The position numbers and the translations under genes are program-made. Source: a virus. Taken from it: DNA of 25,371 nucleotides. Below, piece after piece: positions 21,699 through 25,371 of the stretch. The notes below the pieces were generated by a model, which was not told the origin of the DNA, did no database searches, and saw only the letters and a program-made list of their open reading frames with translations. Numbering within the stretch: the first letter of the stretch is position 1; each line of letters opens with the position of its first letter. The stretch covers positions 1 through 25,371 of IMG/VR virus record IMGVR_UViG_3300021420_000115. One strand, 5' to 3'.

Positions 21699-21932
21699 CT
21701 ATTCTCCCTTCAAAGACTCAATCAGCTTTAATCTATCTGCATCGGACATTGAGTCAACAAGTTTTTCCAACGCCGACATCTTTTTCACTGAGCTCTTCTT
21801 CTCCACCTTTGCAGCTTTGGCTGCGGCAACAGGCCTAGCCACCTCGCGATTGTGGCGCACCGCTCGAAGGCGATCGAGAAGTTCTTCGTTAGTGCACTGG
21901 TCGATTGGCTTTACGAGGTTAGAGAGTTGCAT
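21699..21932 (-). CDS. Small Lys/Ala-rich helical protein
   Basis: A 77-residue protein with three parts: a helical start (NEELLDRLRAVRHNREVARP), a Lys/Ala linker (AAAKAAKVEKKSSVKK), and a second helical piece ending SDADRLKLIESLKGE. It could bind nucleic acid or act as an adaptor, but the sequence does not say. AGGAAAC precedes the ATG and the perfect palindrome copy lies 11 bases upstream, so this gene probably opens a transcription or translation unit with the ParB-methyltransferase. Confidence 0.55.
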   Translation of the reverse strand: MQLSNLVKPIDQCTNEELLDRLRAVRHNREVARPVAAAKAAKVEKKSSVKKMSALEKLVDSMSDADRLKLIESLKGE

Positions 21933-21943
21933 TTGTTTCCTGG

Positions 21944-21960
21944 TGTTCCAAATTGGAACA
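21944..21960 (-). promoter_or_regulatory. Palindromic repeat, copy 4 (parS-like)
   Basis: TGTTCCAAATTGGAACA on the + strand, perfect arms. It lies 11 bases upstream of the 77-residue gene, the first gene of the cluster leading to the ParB-methyltransferase. Just beyond it, toward the upstream gene, is a hairpin with a UUCG loop. The + strand right flank ATAGGG is identical to that of copy 5. Confidence 0.8.
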
Positions 21961-21969
21961 ATAGGGTGG

Positions 21970-21987
21970 AACGCCCCGAAGGGCGTC
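21970..21987 (-). terminator. UUCG-tetraloop hairpin after the DUF669/SSB-like gene
   Basis: On the - strand GACGCCC-TTCG-GGGCGTT: six Watson-Crick pairs plus a G-U pair, closed by the very stable C(UUCG)G loop, 13 bases after the DUF669-like stop codon. There is no T-run behind it, so it may be a weak terminator or a 3' protective structure for the mRNA. Confidence 0.55.
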
Positions 21988-22000
21988 CGCCATATAACGA

Positions 22001-22450
22001 CTAACCACGCTTCGGTGGTCGTACAGCTGTACTCTTCACGGTGCCTTCGTTCCCTTCTGAGGGCAAGCGCGGCAGTTGGAGACGGTTGTAGATGTTTCCG
22101 TTGTCGTCTGGTTCGCTTAGTGTTAGATCACACGACGCCGTTGCACCCAGAAAATCTTGAACGTCGAACCCATCAGAGTCGAAGGGTATCCTGAATGCGT
22201 GGAGAAAGCGCTTCAACATCAGCATTTTGAAGTTCGACTTCTGCGAGTCATCGTCACCGCCAGGGAGGGAGATGAAGTGTGTAACATTGGGAGCCTTGTC
22301 GTAACCTTGGATGCCGAGCGAGATCTTGATTTGATCTTTCCCGCTGCTTTTGGATTTCTCCTCATCGGCCGAAGCGATCACCAAGTCATAGCGGCCGTTT
22401 GGTACGGGACGAGATTCTTGAATGTCAGAGAGATTTAACGGAATCTTCAT
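22001..22450 (-). CDS. DUF669/SSB-like phage recombination protein
   Basis: A 149-residue protein. ATG 22450 is preferred over GTG 22456 because AAAGG sits nine bases before it. It starts with a line typical of DUF669-type and phage single-strand-binding-like proteins (VPNGRYDLVIASADEEKSKSSGK), continues with a beta-rich core (QIKISLGIQGYDK; THFISLPGGDDDSQKSNF) and a segment MLMLKRFLHAFRIPF, and ends in a basic Pro-rich tail (STAVRPPKRG). Lying directly downstream of a Sak4-like ATPase and a RecB-like nuclease, it probably coats single-stranded DNA during recombination or replication. It is flanked by two tetraloop hairpins on its message. The fold assignment is from memory of similar phage proteins. 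Confidence 0.6.
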   Translation of the reverse strand: MKIPLNLSDIQESRPVPNGRYDLVIASADEEKSKSSGKDQIKISLGIQGYDKAPNVTHFISLPGGDDDSQKSNFKMLMLKRFLHAFRIPFDSDGFDVQDFLGATASCDLTLSEPDDNGNIYNRLQLPRLPSEGNEGTVKSTAVRPPKRG

Positions 22451-22474
22451 GATCACTTACCTTTCGTGATTTAG

Positions 22475-22488
22475 GGAGCTTGCGCTCC
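22475..22488 (-). promoter_or_regulatory. GNRA-tetraloop hairpin in the leader of the DUF669/SSB-like gene
   Basis: On the - strand GGAGC-GCAA-GCTCC, a 5-bp stem with a GNRA-class loop, located between the ATPase stop and the DUF669-like start, 24 bases before that ATG. No T-run follows. It could stabilise or separate the message. Confidence 0.45.
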
Positions 22489-22498
22489 AGTTGTTCGG

Positions 22499-23320
22499 CT
22501 ACCGCCGAAATTCAGGTACTTCTAGTTGCTTAGCTTCCCATTGCAACAAGCCGCCGAGCCCTTGCCCAACGGGATCTTCAGCGAAGTTTACCGTTACATC
22601 TTCGAATGGATCGAGTCCTCGGATAGCAGTTCTAACAGTGGTTGTCAACCTGTCGGGTTTGGTTTGGAGCTTGTAGATTATCTTACCTTCAGTGCTTGGC
22701 TCAGCTTCGGTAACAAAGATATCGGAGAACAATAGCGGGATTTTGGCAGCTAGGCGGCCGGTTAGCATGGGCTTGCGAAAGATTCGTTTTGTTAATTCAT
22801 CTTGTTTGGTCTCGAGGTGGCCGGTGAAGTAGATACCCTTTCCCATTGCAGTCATCGAGCGACACACGTTGGTAAAGGCTAACATCTGAGGACCATAGTC
22901 GTCGACTTGTGGCCACTCACCAAATCGACCGTTGATTGTGAGGATACGATCCATAACTAAATCGAGAAACGTTGTACAACTATCCATGCACAGCCAATCG
23001 TAGGAATCGAAGAAGCCACTCTCGAGCTTCTGATTGAAATCGGACTCCCAAAGTTGGTAGAGATTGCTACCACGAATCGTGGGCTTGTCGGAAGGTTTCT
23101 TGTTGGAGAGCGAGCTTGCAGCAAGATTCAGGCGATCGGGCAAGTACTCATCGAAGTCCACATCGTAGCCGCGTAGAGATAGTATGGCGTTCGAGTCGAA
23201 CAGGTAAGCATACTTTTTCCCTGGTAGCGTGAGGATCTGGGTGGTTTTTCCTGAGCCCGTTTCGCCGAGAACTAGAATTCGATGCTGCACGGTGCCGGTA
23301 GAGTTGAGAGCGTTAGGCAT
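22499..23320 (-). CDS. Sak4-like RecA-fold ATPase (AAA_24 type)
   Basis: A 273-residue protein with a Walker A motif GETGSGKT (19-26) and a Walker B-like strand YDWLCMDS (107-114). An AYLFDSN strand follows the first helix and a GKGIYFTGHLETKQDEL segment carries the polar sensor residues. This matches the small RecA-core ATPases of phages (Sak4 group, Pfam AAA_24). Those act as single-strand annealing recombinases or nucleotide-dependent loaders, usually beside a single-strand-binding protein, as here. The start codon is inside the end of the 67-residue gene upstream, with AAAGG nine bases before it. Confidence 0.75.
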   Translation of the reverse strand: MPNALNSTGTVQHRILVLGETGSGKTTQILTLPGKKYAYLFDSNAILSLRGYDVDFDEYLPDRLNLAASSLSNKKPSDKPTIRGSNLYQLWESDFNQKLESGFFDSYDWLCMDSCTTFLDLVMDRILTINGRFGEWPQVDDYGPQMLAFTNVCRSMTAMGKGIYFTGHLETKQDELTKRIFRKPMLTGRLAAKIPLLFSDIFVTEAEPSTEGKIIYKLQTKPDRLTTTVRTAIRGLDPFEDVTVNFAEDPVGQGLGGLLQWEAKQLEVPEFRR

Positions 23321-23516
23321 AGCTTGTCACCTTTTGTAGTAACGAAACCGTGATTGTCGTTTTGTCAAGTTGTGACATTGGATCCTCATTGGGTAGATCT
23401 CTACAAAGGCTGGGAACAGCTGCTCTAACATATTCTAAAACGCTTTGAGTAGTCGCTCCCGAAGGGATATCCATTTTCACTCGAAGAGTGATGGTGGTGT
23501 GAGAGCGCTTACTCAC
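23313..23516 (-). CDS. Small hypothetical protein in recombination cluster
   Basis: A 67-residue protein starting with GTG 23516, one base after the nuclease stop, with GGAG six bases upstream. Strand-helix-strand organisation: TTITLRVKMDIP, then TTQSVLEYVRAAVPSLCRDL, then KTTITVSLLQKV, like a tiny ferredoxin-like or RHH-type fold. Its position between nuclease and Sak4-like ATPase, overlapping the latter by eight bases, suggests a partner of one of them. Family not recognised. Confidence 0.55.
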   Translation of the reverse strand: MSKRSHTTITLRVKMDIPSGATTQSVLEYVRAAVPSLCRDLPNEDPMSQLDKTTITVSLLQKVTSYA

Positions 23517-23517
23517 A

Positions 23518-24444
23518 TCACTCTCCAGCGTTTATCAGCTTGTCAAGTCCCAGCGTTTCGAATGGTGACCAAGGTTCGACCTTGTAGCCCTCAGGCACGC
23601 CTTCAAGATTCTTAGGCTCTGGGCAATGCCTACATATGTCCAAAAACTCGCACGGTCCGAACTTGCGGAAACACGACTCTTCGTTCTTAGAAAACAACTT
23701 GTCCGATTCGATCTTTGTGATCCAATCCACGGTACCGGTTATCCACTCATCAAGCATTCCCCGTTGGTGCGACACAGGGATAAAGCGAAACTTATCATGG
23801 ACCTTCTTATGAACCAGTGCGGCGTCCACCCACACTTGGTCTGCCCCATAATAAAGGGAACCGCCGTACTCGTAGCCCTTAATCTGACCGTGCGAGTCCC
23901 AGGACTCGATGTACGCAGTTTTGAAACCGCCATCGACCTTGTAGTCACTTGTCGTTTTGTGCTCGATTATCAACGTTTGACCGTTGTACTTTATAACCTT
24001 GTCGAGTTTTCCAACGTACCACGTATCGGTTAATCCAGGGAGAGGGACCGCGAAAGGTTGTTCAATTGCTACTACTTCACAATGCGTGAGGATCTGCCAG
24101 CGTTGTTCGATGTAGTGAGCTAACATCTCTTCAGCAACCGAAGGTGTACGGGCTTCGAGTTTCTCGATATCCTCGAGCGTCAGCTCGGCGGACATTCCTT
24201 CCTCTTCCCATTTCTCGAGGAATTTGAGGGTAGCAAACTTTCGTAGATCAGTTTGGTTAAACGAGTTGGCGTTACCCCACACAGTGTCCATTGCACTATG
24301 CCAACACGAACCGAAGATCAAAGGCATTGCTGCTCGATCAGGCCTGAAATTGAGGATGTGTCTCAATTGAAAAAATCTGGGACAAGTTTTGTATCCTGAA
24401 AGCATAGTGTTATCGCGAAAAACTGATGTTGCTGTTGGCTTCAC
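23518..24444 (-). CDS. PD-(D/E)XK nuclease with Fe-S cysteines (Cas4/RecB-like)
   Basis: A 308-residue protein with a GTG start overlapping the previous stop (GTGA) and AGGAG upstream. The active-site line is complete: H49 in FGSCWHSAMD, D148 in GKLDKV, E161-H-K163 in LIIEHKTT, and Q187 in HGQIKGYEY. A cysteine in SGYKTC21PR and a C-terminal set C258, C265, C271, C274 (GPCEFLDICRHC) would hold a 4Fe-4S cluster, as in Cas4 and AddB. It would resect or trim DNA ends to give single strands for the ATPase and SSB-like protein encoded next. A Cas4 role in CRISPR adaptation is not supported: no cas genes or array are near. Confidence 0.85.
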   Translation of the reverse strand: MKPTATSVFRDNTMLSGYKTCPRFFQLRHILNFRPDRAAMPLIFGSCWHSAMDTVWGNANSFNQTDLRKFATLKFLEKWEEEGMSAELTLEDIEKLEARTPSVAEEMLAHYIEQRWQILTHCEVVAIEQPFAVPLPGLTDTWYVGKLDKVIKYNGQTLIIEHKTTSDYKVDGGFKTAYIESWDSHGQIKGYEYGGSLYYGADQVWVDAALVHKKVHDKFRFIPVSHQRGMLDEWITGTVDWITKIESDKLFSKNEESCFRKFGPCEFLDICRHCPEPKNLEGVPEGYKVEPWSPFETLGLDKLINAGE

Positions 24445-24749
24445 TGATATAACTCCTCTGAAAAGAACAGGGACCGCTCAACATACCCTTCCCTCGTATG
24501 CACTAACAGATTTAGTCTTTTGTGTTTTAAAGAGAAAATTGAGCAAGCTACAGAACATAGCGAAGTTAGCGATGTTAGCAAAATGTAATCGTCTGCTTGG
24601 GAGTCCTCGAAGGCACTCTCTAACTCTCTATACATCTGAGAAAGATCTAGCTTGTCAAGCGAGCCCTCGGTGCAGAACACCAGCTCACCAAAGCGCTCTG
24701 CATCGCTGTAATCGTGTGCCGCTCTATTCAAAATGTAAACGTACGACAT
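24441..24749 (-). CDS. Conserved-looking hypothetical phage protein
   Basis: A 102-residue protein. ATG 24749 has GAGG six bases upstream; the frame extends farther up through the palindrome but without a usable start site. Strand and helix alternate: SYVYILNRAAHDYSDAERFG, LVFCTEGSLDKLDLSQMYRE, DDYILLTSLTSLCSVACSIF, RLNLLVHTREGYVERSL. The segment YILLTSLTSLCSVACSIFSL is a pattern I recall in uncharacterised phage proteins. No catalytic residues are evident. It begins the unit that encodes the nuclease, which it overlaps by four bases. Confidence 0.58.
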   Translation of the reverse strand: MSYVYILNRAAHDYSDAERFGELVFCTEGSLDKLDLSQMYRELESAFEDSQADDYILLTSLTSLCSVACSIFSLKHKRLNLLVHTREGYVERSLFFSEELYQ

Positions 24750-24766
24750 TTCAAACCTCGAAGATA

Positions 24767-24815
24767 GCCCACACACCACTGGTGTTCCAATTTGGAACAA
24801 TAGGGATGTGTGGGC
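24767..24815. repeat. 49-bp nested inverted repeat containing palindrome copy 5 (parS-like)
   Basis: The perfect 17-mer TGTTCCAATTTGGAACA at 24783-24799 is flanked by 7-base spacers and then by an outer perfect 9-base inverted repeat, GCCCACACA at 24767-24775 and TGTGTGGGC at 24807-24815, all centred on base 24791. It fills the gap between the 123-residue gene stop and the 102-residue gene start. As DNA it could extrude a cruciform; as RNA it gives a long stem with an internal loop. There is no T-run for termination. Confidence 0.8.
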
Positions 24816-24822
24816 CGATCTG

Positions 24823-25194
24823 TTAACGCGCGGCCTGTTGGTGAGGTTGTTGAGGAGATTTGTTCATCGCTTGCAAGCGACTCAACAGCGCGGTGCGTTC
24901 TTCTGGTGTCAGTTTATCCAACGAGCTGGTTGCTTTTTCGAACGCCGTTTGGCGAGTGACCGATCGCACATCAGGTTTCCATCCGCTCACTTCTTTTTGA
25001 ATGTCGGGAAGAGGAGTGTTCTTGTCGATGTGGCGCCGCATAAACGCCTGTAACGAAATGACGATAGCGCCCTGTGCTGCCTTTGCCACGACCTCCTCGC
25101 CGAACACCTTTGAGAGATCGGTAAGGGTGTTCGGAATGTCGTACTCGACCGTGATAGGATCGGGTTTTTCCTTCGTTTTTGCCGAGATTTTCAT
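24823..25194 (-). CDS. Hypothetical soluble protein
   Basis: A 123-residue protein; its ATG has GAAAGG six bases upstream. The N-terminus is Lys/Pro/Glu-rich (ISAKTKEKPDPITVEYDIP), followed by a helical middle (TDLSKVFGEEVVAKAAQGAIVISLQAFMRRHI) and a helical C-terminus (DKLTPEERTALLSRLQAMNK) with a Gln/Pro tail. No cysteine or membrane span. The helical mix would suit a DNA-binding or scaffold role, but nothing in the sequence proves it. Family not recognised. Confidence 0.55.
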   Translation of the reverse strand: MKISAKTKEKPDPITVEYDIPNTLTDLSKVFGEEVVAKAAQGAIVISLQAFMRRHIDKNTPLPDIQKEVSGWKPDVRSVTRQTAFEKATSSLDKLTPEERTALLSRLQAMNKSPQQPHQQAAR

Positions 25195-25230
25195 CTGATG
25201 CCTTTCAGTTAAAGCCTACTGTCGGAGGGT

Positions 25231-25243
25231 GCCCAAAATGGGC
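25231..25243 (-). other. Short hairpin between two genes
   Basis: GCCCAAAATGGGC, a 5-bp stem with a 3-base loop, between the stop of the rightmost partial gene and the start of the 123-residue gene. No T-run follows on the - strand. It may be a weak transcript-end or spacing structure. Confidence 0.3.
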
Positions 25244-25259
25244 GTTACAAAACCAAAAG

Positions 25260-25371
25260 TTAGAAAATAACGTCGTTATCGACAACTCTTGGCTCTGTGC
25301 TGCTGGGCGCGTGTTCGAGAGCTAGCATATCGTCACGCGCTTGGAGGAGCTTATCGGCGGCGTTTTGTAAA
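25260..25371 (-). CDS. C-terminal end of a hypothetical gene (start outside window)
   Basis: An open - strand frame enters from the right edge and ends with TAA at 25260-25262. The visible 36 residues are helical then acidic (LQNAADKLLQARDDMLALEH, APSSTEPRVVDNDVIF). The composition is like other small proteins of this arm. Too little remains to name it. Confidence 0.5.
   Translation of the reverse strand, partial: LQNAADKLLQARDDMLALEHAPSSTEPRVVDNDVIF

Noticed and set aside
22499-23320. ATPase as a ParA partner for the ParB-like protein
   Set aside because: The P-loop GETGSGKT is not the deviant Walker A (KGGxGK[S/T]) of ParA, and the rest fits Sak4/AAA_24 proteins.
23518-24444. Nuclease as a CRISPR Cas4
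   Set aside because: No cas1, cas2 or array is nearby; the neighbours are phage recombination genes.
4741-24799. Palindromic repeats as intrinsic terminators or as SOS/LexA boxes
   Set aside because: No T-run follows any copy, and copies lie at gene starts. GTTC-N7-GAAC is inverted, unlike the direct GTTC-N7-GTTC boxes I recall for alphaproteobacterial LexA, and its spacing differs from the Bacillus box.
4741-24799. Repeats as a CRISPR array or mobile element ends
   Set aside because: Copies are thousands of bases apart, with no spacers, no flanking target duplications and no transposase.

Overview
The window is part of a tailed bacteriophage genome, most likely a podovirus-like phage of a Gram-negative host. 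The Gram-negative host is inferred from the Rz/Rz1 spanin pair. The podovirus-like body is inferred from the order: small glycine-rich virion protein, coiled-coil protein, very large ejection-type protein, then a tailspike with a short virion-binding N-terminus. No integrase, transposase, tRNA, CRISPR array or RNA polymerase is visible. Genes are packed with ATGA-type overlaps or gaps of a few bases.

Layout. From 1 to 15485 everything reads on the + strand. First come the 3' end of a tail fibre-like gene, a small virion protein and three accessory enzymes (cupin, 2-oxoglutarate oxygenase, glycosyltransferase-like). Next are three internal virion or DNA-ejection proteins, an ATP-grasp enzyme resembling PurD, a zinc-ribbon protein and the tailspike. 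A run of small genes then leads into a lysis cassette: GH73 endolysin, holin, i-spanin and a nested o-spanin. From 15482 to the right edge everything reads on the - strand. In transcription order (right to left) this arm holds small unknown genes, a recombination set (Cas4/RecB-like nuclease, Sak4-like ATPase, DUF669/SSB-like protein), a ParB-methyltransferase fusion, a uracil-DNA glycosylase joined to half of a proofreading exonuclease, a tiny ORF, a family A DNA polymerase starting at motif Exo III, a DUF3987-like helicase/primase, MazG, and two small genes. One of the last two is a 41-residue protein matching the RanBP2 zinc-finger pattern. The two arms converge with overlapping stop codons and no spacer.

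The most unusual features are these. (1) A 17-bp palindrome, TGTTCCAAWTTGGAACA, occurs five times, always just upstream of a gene on either strand. Its arms match the ends of the chromosomal parS centromere site, and the phage encodes a ParB-type nuclease/CTPase-like domain plus helix-turn-helix fused to a DNA methyltransferase. (2) The polymerase proofreading domain is split across two genes by a small ORF, with its front half fused to a glycosylase. (3) A RanBP2-type zinc finger overlaps the end of another gene. (4) An AT-richer domain inside the ejection protein is bracketed by two look-alike glycine/alanine membrane segments.

Functions are assigned from motifs read by eye; no database search was possible.
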